A stretch of 64,000 bases of DNA, from positions 124,001 through 188,000 of the forward strand of contig CAKTMC010000001.1 of assembly GCA_934573735.1 (NCBI GenBank), in the 5' to 3' direction. Positions 24,989-33,438 of this stretch are shown here, piece after piece (the stretch's first letter is position 1; each line of letters opens with the position of its first letter). The translations under genes were made by a program, and so were the position numbers. Origin of the DNA: an uncultured Oscillospiraceae bacterium (GTDB lineage: Bacteria > Bacillota > Clostridia > Oscillospirales > Oscillospiraceae). The notes under the pieces were generated by a model. That model was not told the origin of the DNA, did not search any database, and was given only the letters and a program-made list of their open reading frames with translations.

Positions 24989-26140
24989 ATTAACAAGCAG
25001 AAATTTCTTGCAGAGCTCGGCAAGCTGCTGACCTTCATGTACGAGGAGGATCGACAGACCGCCCTCGCCATGTATAATCGCCTCTTTGATGAGGTAGGCG
25101 ACGAGCAGGGTCTGTTGCAGCTTCTCGTCTCTCCCACACGTCAGGCAGTTGTCATTGCCCGCTCATATAACGCCAAGGAGCGCAAGCTCCAGGTTCACGC
25201 GCAGTTTCGTGAGGACAACGGTGAGCCCGGTGACGGCTCCGTGCCGCAGTTTGTTAGCGTGATAGACAGTCTGCGCGAGGAGGCGCTGAGCCGTCAGGCT
25301 CCCAAGGTCGTTGAGGTGTCGGCGGATCAGTTCTCGATGTTTGAGGACGATTTCTATGCCCCCACGCCCGACGGTGCAGAGGCGGAGGAGTCTCCCGCAG
25401 CGGAGGCTGAGACTGAGGAAGCGCCCGCAGCGGAGCCCGATGCCGCTCCCGCTGAGGAGCAGCCGGAGGAAGCACCCGCCGTCATTGAGGAGCTTGCAGT
25501 CGAGATAAGGTCCGAGGCTGACGAGGCTGCGGAGGAGGCTCCTGCCGAGGCTCCCGCAGAGGAGACTGAAGCTGAGGAAGCGCCCGCGGAGGAGTCCGAC
25601 GCGGTGGATGCCTTCCTTGAGGACTTCGAGATAGTTGACCCGGAGATAGGTGACGATGAGGAGCAGGCCATCGCAGCTCACGAGGAGTCGGAGACGGAGG
25701 AGCTTGCCGGTGACGGTGAGCACGAGGACGCCATTGTTCTGGACGAGGAGAGCTATGAATACTCTGACGACTGGGATGACTATGAGGACGAGGTCTCTAC
25801 CGTCCGCAAGCCCCGCGTGTTCCTGCTGATACTCTACATACTGCTCGCAATTCCCGTGGGTCTTATCGGAATACTTGTTCTCGTTATTCCCACCGTTATC
25901 TTCCTCGCACTGTCGGCGCTGCTGGTCACGCTCGGCGTTGTCGCCGTGACGACCGCCTTTGCGCATCTCCCCCTCTTTGCGGACGTCATAGTTGCGATAG
26001 GCGCGGCGTTTATCCTGCTTGCGCTCGGTCTGCTGACGCTGTGGATAGCGGTCTGGTTCGTCGGCGGCGTAATGGTCGGTCTTGTGCGCGGACTTGTTCA
26101 CCTCGGCGGCAAATGGTGCTATAAGGAGGTAGAAGCCTGA
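24989..26140 (+). CDS. Acidic membrane protein with probable ATT start codon
   Basis: Uncharacterised, 383 residues. The first 105 residues form a soluble domain (LLTFMYEEDRQTALAMYNRL, LLQLLVSPTRQAVVIARSYN). Residues about 115-265 are almost all Glu, Ala, Pro and Asp, probably disordered. The last 115 hold three or four hydrophobic helices. The frame is open from an in-frame stop at 24980; the segment between it and the first ATG (25037) contains no ATG, GTG or TTG start, yet a GGAGG site lies 9 bases before ATT at 24989, and the residues from there (NKQKFLAELGKLL) read as a normal N-terminus. The ATG at 25037 has no ribosome site. Some similarity to DUF1700-type proteins is possible. Confidence 0.8.
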   Translation: MNKQKFLAELGKLLTFMYEEDRQTALAMYNRLFDEVGDEQGLLQLLVSPTRQAVVIARSYNAKERKLQVHAQFREDNGEPGDGSVPQFVSVIDSLREEALSRQAPKVVEVSADQFSMFEDDFYAPTPDGAEAEESPAAEAETEEAPAAEPDAAPAEEQPEEAPAVIEELAVEIRSEADEAAEEAPAEAPAEETEAEEAPAEESDAVDAFLEDFEIVDPEIGDDEEQAIAAHEESETEELAGDGEHEDAIVLDEESYEYSDDWDDYEDEVSTVRKPRVFLLILYILLAIPVGLIGILVLVIPTVIFLALSALLVTLGVVAVTTAFAHLPLFADVIVAIGAAFILLALGLLTLWIAVWFVGGVMVGLVRGLVHLGGKWCYKEVEA

Positions 26141-26340
26141 TGAAAAGTGCATGGAAGGTCATCATCATGATAGTGCTTGTCGCACTGCTTCTCGGTGCCG
26201 TCAGCGTTGCAGTCGGTCTTATGACCGGCGCGGAGTTCGGGCATATCTACAGTGCGCTTGACGCAAAATACAACCTGACCTTTTATATCGACGCTCTGCC
26301 GGAGATAATGTCGCAGGTTGAACAGATACTTTTAAGCTGA
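26140..26340 (+). CDS. Small single-pass membrane protein
   Basis: A 66-residue protein with a hydrophobic helix at about 6-28 followed by a short extracytoplasmic tail. Not recognised. It overlaps the stop of the acidic membrane protein gene by one base (TGATG), with AAGGAGG upstream, so the two are co-translated and probably work together. It may be a remnant of the larger partner proteins that usually follow DUF1700-like genes; this is a guess. Confidence 0.72.
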   Translation: MKSAWKVIIMIVLVALLLGAVSVAVGLMTGAEFGHIYSALDAKYNLTFYIDALPEIMSQVEQILLS

Positions 26341-26352
26341 TATAAGCCAAGC

Positions 26353-26390
26353 AAAAATGACTGCCTCGGTTCGGTGAGGCAGTCATTTTT
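26353..26390. terminator. Bidirectional terminator between the membrane-protein operon and greA
   Basis: A perfect 15-bp inverted repeat (26353-26367 with 26376-26390) with an 8-base loop, flanked by A5 and T5, placed between the two convergent units, so it can serve both. Confidence 0.9.
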
Positions 26391-26408
26391 ATGCTTTATT
26401 ATTATATT

Positions 26409-26912
26409 TTAATAAGACAGCAGCGGTGCGGAGCCGTCGTCCTCGGTCTTTGTTATGGAGCGTATCTCCGCCTCATAGCTGTAATTCTCGTTTACCTGCA
26501 CCGTGAACTTATCTCCCACCCTTTTGCCGAGTATCTGCTTGCCAAAGGGGGAGTCCATGCTGATAAGCCCCTTTCTCGGGTCACAGCGCACGGTTGTGAC
26601 CACCTGTATCACATCCGTCTCGTCATCCTCGGGCATATAGACCTCGACCTTGTCAAAAAGCCCTACCTCATCGGCACGGGAGCGGTCATTTATGACCGAG
26701 GCTGTCTTTATCATGCCCTCAAGATATCTTATCCTGCTGCGGTTTTTGTTCTGCGCCTGCTTTGCGGCCTTGTACTCGTAGTTCTCGCTCAGGTCGCCGA
26801 AGGCTCTGGTGCGCTTGACCTCCTCAATAAGCTCGGGCATAAGCTCCAGCCGCCGGTAGTCAAGCTCCTCCTGCATCTTTTTTATGTCGTTTGCCGTCAG
26901 TTTATCGTGCAT
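26409..26912 (-). CDS. greA: Transcription elongation factor GreA
   Basis: Rescues backtracked RNA polymerase by stimulating transcript cleavage. The 167 residues give the N-terminal coiled coil (to about 85) with the tip motif GDLSENYEYKAAK, which holds the catalytic acidic residues, and a C-terminal FKBP-like domain (about 88-160: DKVEVYMPED, SPFGKQILGKRVGDKF). It is probably transcribed with the upstream small gene at 26930-27337. The first 9 residues (MHDKLTAND) match the usual greA opening. Confidence 0.93.
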   Translation of the reverse strand: MHDKLTANDIKKMQEELDYRRLELMPELIEEVKRTRAFGDLSENYEYKAAKQAQNKNRSRIRYLEGMIKTASVINDRSRADEVGLFDKVEVYMPEDDETDVIQVVTTVRCDPRKGLISMDSPFGKQILGKRVGDKFTVQVNENYSYEAEIRSITKTEDDGSAPLLSY

Positions 26913-26929
26913 TTGTATTGCCTCTTGTT

Positions 26930-27337
26930 TTAGATATCAATATTTATCGTGTTAAGCCCGTTCTTTTCAAACTCCGCCATGTACTCATCAAAGCGATTGG
27001 TGAGCGCGGTGGCATCATCCGGGTCGCTATCCTCAAGCCCGAGGTCGCGCCGTGCAAGCTCCTCGGCAAGAATATCGAAGAATACCGCATCCTCGTAATC
27101 GGCTATTGCTTCATGTATGCCGCCGTCCTCATAGGCGCGCGAGGGGAAAACGTGGCCCTGCCAGCTCTCCACCAGCGAGCGCATACCGTTTGCCGGTGCC
27201 TTTGCAAACAGCTTCTCCTGCAAAAGGTCATAGTCCTCTATACGGTCGTCCGTGCGGGTCGAATTGAGTATCCAGTTGCCGATATATACCAGGTCAAGAA
27301 GCAGCCGGTACTCCTTGTTTGTAAGCTCTATGTTCAT
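26930..27337 (-). CDS. Uncharacterised acidic protein upstream of greA
   Basis: A 135-residue soluble protein rich in Asp and Glu. Not recognised with confidence. Segments such as LTNKEYRLLLDLVYIGNWIL and YEDAVFFDILAEELARRDLG suggest a helical fold. No signal, membrane helix or cysteine motif is seen. The ATG has GGAGGAGG upstream and the gene ends 17 bases before greA on the same strand, which suggests a shared transcript. Confidence 0.8.
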   Translation of the reverse strand: MNIELTNKEYRLLLDLVYIGNWILNSTRTDDRIEDYDLLQEKLFAKAPANGMRSLVESWQGHVFPSRAYEDGGIHEAIADYEDAVFFDILAEELARRDLGLEDSDPDDATALTNRFDEYMAEFEKNGLNTINIDI

Positions 27338-27557
27338 GCTTTGCCTCCTCCAGCCTCGAATAAATGGGCAGAAGCTCTGCCGCTCGATACTGCTTTAATA
27401 TATAAAGTATATACTTATTATAGCAAAACACAAGCCCCTTTTCCACTCATTGCAGCAAATTTATTTATTCGTTCAAGTTTTGCTTGTAATAATAGTGTTT
27501 TTGCTGTATATTTAAATATCGGCTGCTTATTTCCAATTGCGGCCGAAGGAGAGACTC

Positions 27558-28364
27558 ATGGATAACAGACCTATCGGATTTTTCGACTCGGGCTTTGGCG
27601 GGCTGACGGCGCTCAGAGCCTTCCGGCAGCTCATGCCCGAGGAGAACATTATATACTTTGGCGATACCGGGCGTATGCCCTACGGTCCGCGCCCTGCGGC
27701 ACAGCTTCGGCGCATGGCGATGCAGGATCTGGAGCTGCTGCGCGGCTGCGGCGTAAAGGCGATACTCGCCGCCTGCGGCACGGTGTCCAGCACGGCGGGC
27801 GACCTGCTTTACGCATATCCTCTGCCCGTCACCGGCGTACTCCGTCCGGGAGTCAAGGCTCTTGCCGAGTTTGCCGGAGATGCGCCCCTCGGCGTGTTGG
27901 CGACTCAGGCCAGCATAAACAGCGGCGCCTTCCGGCGTGAGCTTGAGCGCTGCGGCGCAGAGCAGGACGCTATCTATATGGCCTGCCCTGACTTTGTCCC
28001 GCTCATCGAAAGCGGACACTATTCCCCGGACGATGCCGCCGTGCGCGAGGCGGTCAGCAAGTATCTGCGTCCTATGCGGGACGCCGGGGTGCGCGCGATA
28101 CTGCTCGGCTGCACACATTACGGGCTTATCGAGCAGGCCATTCAGGATTATATGGGCAAGGAAACGCGGCTTGTCAGCGCCTCGGAGTCTGCGGCAAGGG
28201 AGCTGCGGGATACGCTCTCCGCACTAGGCATAAGCGGCGGCAGCGGCAAGGAGCGCTATCTTACCAGCGGCGCTACCGAGGACTTCGGGCGCATGGCTGC
28301 GATATTTCTCGGCTGGCAGCCCGCAAGCCTTGCGGAGTATGTGCCGCCGATGGAGGTGGAATAA
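27558..28364 (+). CDS. murI: Glutamate racemase family protein with altered ACNT motif
   Basis: Would supply D-glutamate for peptidoglycan. 268 residues with the N-terminal FFDSGFGGLTALRAF, YFGDTGRMPYG, and C-terminal LLGCTHYGLIEQ segments of MurI. The first catalytic cysteine lies in AACGTVSST; MurI usually has ACNT, so the asparagine is glycine here, and the second motif has GCTHYG rather than GCTHYP. Start ATG 27558 follows AAGGAG; an upstream TTG has none. It is followed by a ywiB-like gene and argS. A racemase of related specificity cannot be excluded. Confidence 0.85.
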   Translation: MDNRPIGFFDSGFGGLTALRAFRQLMPEENIIYFGDTGRMPYGPRPAAQLRRMAMQDLELLRGCGVKAILAACGTVSSTAGDLLYAYPLPVTGVLRPGVKALAEFAGDAPLGVLATQASINSGAFRRELERCGAEQDAIYMACPDFVPLIESGHYSPDDAAVREAVSKYLRPMRDAGVRAILLGCTHYGLIEQAIQDYMGKETRLVSASESAARELRDTLSALGISGGSGKERYLTSGATEDFGRMAAIFLGWQPASLAEYVPPMEVE

Positions 28365-28367
28365 GGC

Positions 28368-28811
28368 ATGAAGGACGTTGTTATCGACATCGTGACCGAG
28401 CAGTTCGGCGACGGAGACGACCGGGATCTTATGGAGTTTTCGACTGACGGCGAATATATCTTCGACGGCGAGAGCGGCTGCTTCAGCTATATGGAGAGCG
28501 AGCTCACCGGGCTTGAGGGCACGCGCACAAGCGTTGCGGTCACGTCGGAGGAAATAGTCGTTGACCGCGAGGGCTGCGTTACCGGGCGCATGATATTCAG
28601 GGAGGGTACGAAAACCAGCTTCCTGTACGATACGCCATACGGCGCGGCGATGCTGGGCATAGACACAAGAAAAATCAAACACAGCTTCAATGAGCAGGGC
28701 GGCAGTCTTGAGATAGACTATGTCGTCAACATGGAGCACACCATAGTAAGCAGAAATATTTTCAAAATAAACATTACCGAACAAAAGAGGGAGCAGCAAT
28801 GGCAAATCTGA
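28368..28811 (+). CDS. DUF1934 (YwiB-like) protein
   Basis: A 147-residue calycin-like small protein of the DUF1934 family, of unknown function. Typical features are the repeated beta strands with GESGCFSYMESELTGLEGT and GAAMLGIDTRKI, and a final basic tail. In Bacillus ywiB also precedes argS, as here, where the two genes overlap by 13 bases. The start is 3 bases after the racemase stop. Stable linkage to argS is the main evidence besides the fold. Confidence 0.85.
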   Translation: MKDVVIDIVTEQFGDGDDRDLMEFSTDGEYIFDGESGCFSYMESELTGLEGTRTSVAVTSEEIVVDREGCVTGRMIFREGTKTSFLYDTPYGAAMLGIDTRKIKHSFNEQGGSLEIDYVVNMEHTIVSRNIFKINITEQKREQQWQI

Positions 28812-30544
28812 TACAGAGCGCAAAGGAGCGCATAAGCGATATTCTCAACAAGGCATATGCACAGGCCGCCGAAAAGGGCGAGCTGCCTGCGGGAGCCGAG
28901 CTCAGCGGCAGCGTGGAGATACCGAAGGATACCGCAAACGGCGACTACGCCGCAAACCACGCCATGACCGGCGCACGCGCGCTGCATATGGCTCCGCGGA
29001 AAATTGCCGAGGTGCTGACCGCGAACATGGAGCTTGAGGGCACATGGTTTGATTCCGTTGAGGTTGCCGGCCCCGGCTTCATCAACTTCCGTCTCGGCAA
29101 GAGCTGGTACGGCGACGTGTTGAAGAATATCGCCGAGGAGGGCGCGGATTACGGCCGCGTTGATGTCGGACACGGTGAGAAATGCATGGTCGAGTTTGTC
29201 TCCGCAAACCCCACCGGCCCCATGCACATGGGCAACGCCCGCGGCGGCGTTCTGGGCGATGCGCTGGCAAGCATACTTGACCGCGCGGGCTACAGCGTAT
29301 GGCGTGAGTTTTACGTCAACGACGCGGGAAACCAGATAGAAAAGTTCGCCTCCTCCATCGACGCGCGCTATCAGCAGCTCATACTCGGCGAGGATAAGGT
29401 CGAGTTCCCGGAGGACGGCTACCACGGCGACGATATCAAGGAGCTTGCAAAGGGCTTTCTTGACGTTTACGGCGAGGACTACCTCAAGCGCCCCGAGGCG
29501 GAGCGTCACGAGGCTATGGCGCGCTTCGGTCTTGACCGCAACATCCCCAAGATGCAGTCCGACCTGCGCCGCTACGGTATAGAGTATGACCAGTGGTTCT
29601 TCGAGTCGGAGCTGCACGAGAGCGGCTATGTCGCGGAGTCCGTGCAGAAGCTGACCGAGCTCGGCTACACCTACGAAAAGGACGGCGCGCTCTGGCTGCG
29701 TACCTCCGAAATTCTGGGCGGCAAGCTGCGCGAGGCCGGTAAGAGCGAGGAGGACATTGCAAAGCTTGAGCTCAAGGACGACGTTCTTCGCCGCGCCAAC
29801 GGCTTCTATACTTACTTTGCCGCCGATATCGCCTATCACCGCAACAAATTTGAGAAGCGCGGCTTCGACAAGGTCATAAACGTCTGGGGTGCCGACCATC
29901 ACGGTCACGTTGCGCGTCTCAAGGGCGCAATGGACGCACTCGGGCTTGACGGCGAGCACAGACTCGACATCGTTCTTATGCAGCTTGTCAAGCTCACCCG
30001 CAACGGCGAGGTCGTGCGTATGTCCAAGCGCACCGGCAAGGCGATCTCCCTCACCGACCTCCTTGACGAGATTCCCGTGGACGCCGCGAGATATTTCTTT
30101 AACTCCCGTCCCGAGTCTCCGGTCGAGTTTGACCTTGAGCTTGCCATACGTCAAGACAGCGAGAACCCCGTATATTACGTTCAGTACGCCCATGCGCGTA
30201 TCTGCTCCATGATAGCCGCCCTCGCCGCCGACGGTCACGCGCTCCCCAAGCTTGAGAGCGTTGACCTGTCCCTGCTCAGCACCGACGCGGAGCGTGAGCT
30301 TATAAAGCAGCTTGCGGCGCTCCCCGAGGAAATTCGCCTCGCCGCCCGCGACTATGACCCGAGCCGCATCAACAAGTTTGTCACCGAGCTTGCCGCGCGC
30401 TTCCACCGCTTCTACACCGTCTGCCGCATCAAGGACGCGGAGCCGGGTGTGCTTGAGGCGCGTCTCCTGCTTGCCGATACCGTTCGCCGCGTGCTTGCCG
30501 TCGCGCTCGGCATCATCGGTGTCTCCGCACCCGAGAAAATGTGA
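28799..30544 (+). CDS. argS: Arginyl-tRNA synthetase
   Basis: Charges tRNA-Arg. 581 residues, normal for bacterial ArgS. The class I HIGH motif is HMGN in NPTGPMHMGNARGG near 138, and the KMSKS-like motif is RMSKRTGKAISL near 405. The N-terminal additional domain and the C-terminal anticodon-binding domain (DALR type, EVHRF-like LAARFHRFYTVCRI near 540) are visible. GGGAGCA provides the ribosome site inside the preceding gene. The operon ends at the terminator at 30567. Confidence 0.97.
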   Translation: MANLIQSAKERISDILNKAYAQAAEKGELPAGAELSGSVEIPKDTANGDYAANHAMTGARALHMAPRKIAEVLTANMELEGTWFDSVEVAGPGFINFRLGKSWYGDVLKNIAEEGADYGRVDVGHGEKCMVEFVSANPTGPMHMGNARGGVLGDALASILDRAGYSVWREFYVNDAGNQIEKFASSIDARYQQLILGEDKVEFPEDGYHGDDIKELAKGFLDVYGEDYLKRPEAERHEAMARFGLDRNIPKMQSDLRRYGIEYDQWFFESELHESGYVAESVQKLTELGYTYEKDGALWLRTSEILGGKLREAGKSEEDIAKLELKDDVLRRANGFYTYFAADIAYHRNKFEKRGFDKVINVWGADHHGHVARLKGAMDALGLDGEHRLDIVLMQLVKLTRNGEVVRMSKRTGKAISLTDLLDEIPVDAARYFFNSRPESPVEFDLELAIRQDSENPVYYVQYAHARICSMIAALAADGHALPKLESVDLSLLSTDAERELIKQLAALPEEIRLAARDYDPSRINKFVTELAARFHRFYTVCRIKDAEPGVLEARLLLADTVRRVLAVALGIIGVSAPEKM

Positions 30545-30566
30545 GCATATTAAACAAATATTAAAG

Positions 30567-30592
30567 AAATCTCCGGAATTACCCGGAGATTT
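30567..30592 (+). terminator. Terminator after argS
   Basis: A 10-bp inverted repeat (30567-30576 with 30583-30592) with a 6-base loop, continuing into T-rich sequence to 30595, 23 bases after the argS stop. Confidence 0.88.
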
Positions 30593-30596
30593 TTTA

Positions 30597-30626
30597 TTGC
30601 AAATTCAAGGCCTCGCATGATATATT
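30597..30626 (+). promoter_or_regulatory. Likely promoter of the ABC exporter operon
   Basis: TTGCAA (30597-30602) and TATATT (30621-30626) with an 18-base spacer, directly after the argS terminator and 80 bases before the permease gene. Confidence 0.5.
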
Positions 30627-30705
30627 TTTAGCAAGCTATTAAATATTTCTCTCCGCGAAGAAACATCACCTCTATATAAATTCACATTGAACGGGAGGCG
30701 ATCAT

Positions 30706-32703
30706 ATGTCATATCTTCTCTATCTCAGGCGTTCCTTTACCCGCAGTCCCCGCCGCCATGCAGTGCTGCTTGCGGTGCTTAGCTGTGCGTTTCTGCTGCC
30801 GCTATTGATATGCATCTACCGTGACAGCAACGCATGGGGCACGCGGCAATTCCTGCTCACCCGCTCTGCGGGCGAGACATACCACATCGGAAACGCAACG
30901 GAGGCTGAGCTGCCGTATTTTGAGGGCATCTCCGGGCTATCCGAGCCGGTTTTCCGTGACGGCACTATCTATATGCACATTCTGTCGGACGAGGAATGGA
31001 AGGATCCGGAGAGCAGGCTCGCTTTTGAAAACGAGCTTAGCAAGCGCATTGAGGCCTCGGGCAACAAGGCTCTGTACCCGCGCTCGTTCAGCTACGAATA
31101 CGCCCACGGGATATCCGACGACCCATCTTATATTTCGGGGCAGCGGGCTTTGCTGCTTGTCAATGTGCTGGTCATTCTGCTGTCGGTATCGGTGCTGCGC
31201 TCCGCTTACCGAAACCATCTGAGGCGCTTTTCCGCCGACGTTGGAGCGCTCCGCGCCTGCGGAGCCGGGCGCAGGCAGATATGCATTATCTTTGCCGTGG
31301 AGCTTGCGGCGGTATTTCTGCTTGCGGCGCTATGCGCCGTGCTGCTCTCCATAATATCGCTGAAGGCGCTGTTCACAACCTTTCTTGAGATACGGCACGA
31401 CAGTCTTGCTTGGCTGATATTCCATGTGGAGCCGCTGAACATTCTTCTCCATCTTCTTGTTTTCTTCGTTGCGCTGGCGCTGTCTCTCGGTATGAGCCTG
31501 CATAGCTACAGCCGCAAGTCCGCGCGGGCGCTACTGAATGACGCGGAAAGCGAAAAAGCTCTGAGCCGCGCTCGAAAGCCCCTTCTGCGGCGCTCCTCTC
31601 CGGCGGCAACGCTCTGCGCACTGTGGCGCAGCCGCACAAACCGCAGCTTCCGCTCCTGTCTCCGGGTGTCCGTTCCGGTAATGGCGGTGTTTCTGCTGCT
31701 CTTTAACATTCTCACTCTTGCCGTTCAGGTCACGGGCGCGGAGGAAGAATGGGGCTTGCGGATCTCCCGCTCCGCCTATGACGGAAAGGGCTTTTCGGCA
31801 GAGGATACGGCATATATATCCTCACTGGAGGGCGTGAAGCAGACGCGGCTCGTCTATGAGCCGAGGGACTATATCCTGCTGCCCGACTCGCTGGCGGAGC
31901 TTGCGTCTACACTGCGCATACGGCAGTACAGCAGCCTTGACGCGGCGGCGCAGTCCCTTTCCAAGTATGAGGTTGCCGTCAGCCGCAAGGGGGAGCAGCG
32001 TCTCGGGGACGTGCTGCGTATCTGCCGGGTCGAAAAGTATTACAATGCAGACGGCTTTGCCACTGAGCCCGCCCCGGAGGATGTGACCACGCTGACGGTG
32101 GCGGCGCTGGCAGACACGGAGCCCTTCGGCTCGTCAGTGGATATCTATGTAAGCGACGAGCTGTATGCGGACATTATCGCAACGGAGCCGCTAACGGGCA
32201 TTGAGATTGCTCTGACCGAGCCCGCCATGAACGCACAGGTGGAGGAAGCGCTGCTCGCGCGCTTTACGGGCGCGGAGTATCAGCTGACGAACCGGCAGTC
32301 GGGCGCGGATTTTCTGCGGGAAATGTCCTCCGGCGTGTATCTTCTTCTGGCATATATCTTCTCGGCGCTCTTTCTCTTTATCCTGCTGATCATCTATGTC
32401 CGGCTATGCGATTACATTGAGGGCAGCCGCCCGCTTATCCGCTCTCTTCACAGGCTCGGCGCGTCAAAGAGGACGCTGTATCGCTCATATATACGGCAGG
32501 CCGGGGTTTCCGCCGCAATTGCCGTTGCCGCGCCGTTTTTAATCAGTCTTCCGCTGACGGCGCTGCTGTGCGCATGGCAGAATGTGCCGCTGCACATTGA
32601 CGGCGTCATGCTTGCAGCCTATGCGGCTCTGGCGGCTCTGCTGCTGCTAAGCTATCGGCATCCGATACGCCTGACGCTAAGACGGGCGCTGCGTCCCCTA
32701 TAA
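30706..32703 (+). CDS. FtsX/MacB-type ABC transporter permease
   Basis: A 665-residue membrane protein: one helix near 20-40, an extracytoplasmic segment to about 145, a three-helix block (about 150-265), a second helix near 325, a larger extracytoplasmic domain (about 350-535), and a final three-helix block. This duplicated FtsX layout is typical of permeases of the MacB/BceB-like group. The substrate is unknown; peptide antibiotic or lipid export is usual for the group. The GGGAGG site and an ATPase gene 14 bases downstream support a two-gene operon. No two-component genes lie alongside. Confidence 0.85.
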   Translation: MSYLLYLRRSFTRSPRRHAVLLAVLSCAFLLPLLICIYRDSNAWGTRQFLLTRSAGETYHIGNATEAELPYFEGISGLSEPVFRDGTIYMHILSDEEWKDPESRLAFENELSKRIEASGNKALYPRSFSYEYAHGISDDPSYISGQRALLLVNVLVILLSVSVLRSAYRNHLRRFSADVGALRACGAGRRQICIIFAVELAAVFLLAALCAVLLSIISLKALFTTFLEIRHDSLAWLIFHVEPLNILLHLLVFFVALALSLGMSLHSYSRKSARALLNDAESEKALSRARKPLLRRSSPAATLCALWRSRTNRSFRSCLRVSVPVMAVFLLLFNILTLAVQVTGAEEEWGLRISRSAYDGKGFSAEDTAYISSLEGVKQTRLVYEPRDYILLPDSLAELASTLRIRQYSSLDAAAQSLSKYEVAVSRKGEQRLGDVLRICRVEKYYNADGFATEPAPEDVTTLTVAALADTEPFGSSVDIYVSDELYADIIATEPLTGIEIALTEPAMNAQVEEALLARFTGAEYQLTNRQSGADFLREMSSGVYLLLAYIFSALFLFILLIIYVRLCDYIEGSRPLIRSLHRLGASKRTLYRSYIRQAGVSAAIAVAAPFLISLPLTALLCAWQNVPLHIDGVMLAAYAALAALLLLSYRHPIRLTLRRALRPL

Positions 32704-32717
32704 AGAAAGGAGATGTT

Positions 32718-33383
32718 ATGATGAATGCAGTTACAGTAAAAAATCTCAGCAAGGTATTTCGGCAGGGCGACGAGAGTATTCGCGCCGTGGATAATATCAG
32801 CTTCACTGTAGCGCCGGGTGAGCTTGTCGCCATCGTGGGGCAATCCGGCTCCGGTAAGACTACTCTTTTGAACCTGATAGGCGGCATCGAGCATCCCAGC
32901 TCCGGCAGTGTGGAGGTGGGCGGCGTAAACGTCTGCACCGCCGACGATGAAACGCTCTCCAAAATACGCAGGAAAAAGATAGGCTATATCTTTCAGGACT
33001 TTAACCTGATACCAATTCTGACGGCGGAGGAAAACATCATCATGCCGCTGCTGCTGGACGGCAAAAGACCGGATAAGGCAAGGCTGCGTGAGCTGGCAAT
33101 CTTTCTGGGCATCGAAAAGCGCCTGAAGCATCTTCCGGGGGAGCTGTCGGGCGGTCAGCGTCAGCGCGTCGCCATCGCCCGCGCGCTTATAAATAATCCG
33201 GTCATTCTCCTCGCCGACGAGCCCACCGGAAATCTCGATAAAAAGGCGGCGGATGAGATCATGGAGCTGCTGCTCGCGGTCAACCGCCGCGGAAATACTG
33301 TGCTGCTTGTGACGCATGAGCAGCGCTACGCCGATATGTGCGGAAGAAAAATTGAGCTTTGCGACGGTAAAATCATCGTTTAA
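32718..33383 (+). CDS. ABC transporter ATP-binding protein (MacB/LolD-like)
   Basis: ATPase partner of the preceding permease, 221 residues. Walker A GQSGSGKTT near 41, Q-loop YIFQDFNLIP, signature LSGGQRQR near 146, Walker B ILLADEPTGNLD and switch THEQRYAD. The signature and the TGNLD extension are characteristic of the LolD/MacB/BceA group. AAGGAG precedes the ATG. Probably cytosolic, bound to the permease. Confidence 0.92.
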   Translation: MMNAVTVKNLSKVFRQGDESIRAVDNISFTVAPGELVAIVGQSGSGKTTLLNLIGGIEHPSSGSVEVGGVNVCTADDETLSKIRRKKIGYIFQDFNLIPILTAEENIIMPLLLDGKRPDKARLRELAIFLGIEKRLKHLPGELSGGQRQRVAIARALINNPVILLADEPTGNLDKKAADEIMELLLAVNRRGNTVLLVTHEQRYADMCGRKIELCDGKIIV

Positions 33384-33399
33384 CCGGCGTAGTGAGTTA

Positions 33400-33438
33400 A
33401 AGCCTGAGTTTAATGCTCAGGCTTAGCACTCAGGCTTT
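33400..33438. terminator. Terminator between the ABC operon and feoB
   Basis: A 9-bp arm at 33400-33408 can pair with either of two copies of its complement, at 33416-33424 or 33429-33437, the second running into T5. It lies between convergent genes and could terminate both. The sequence resembles the terminator at 19667. Confidence 0.75.
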
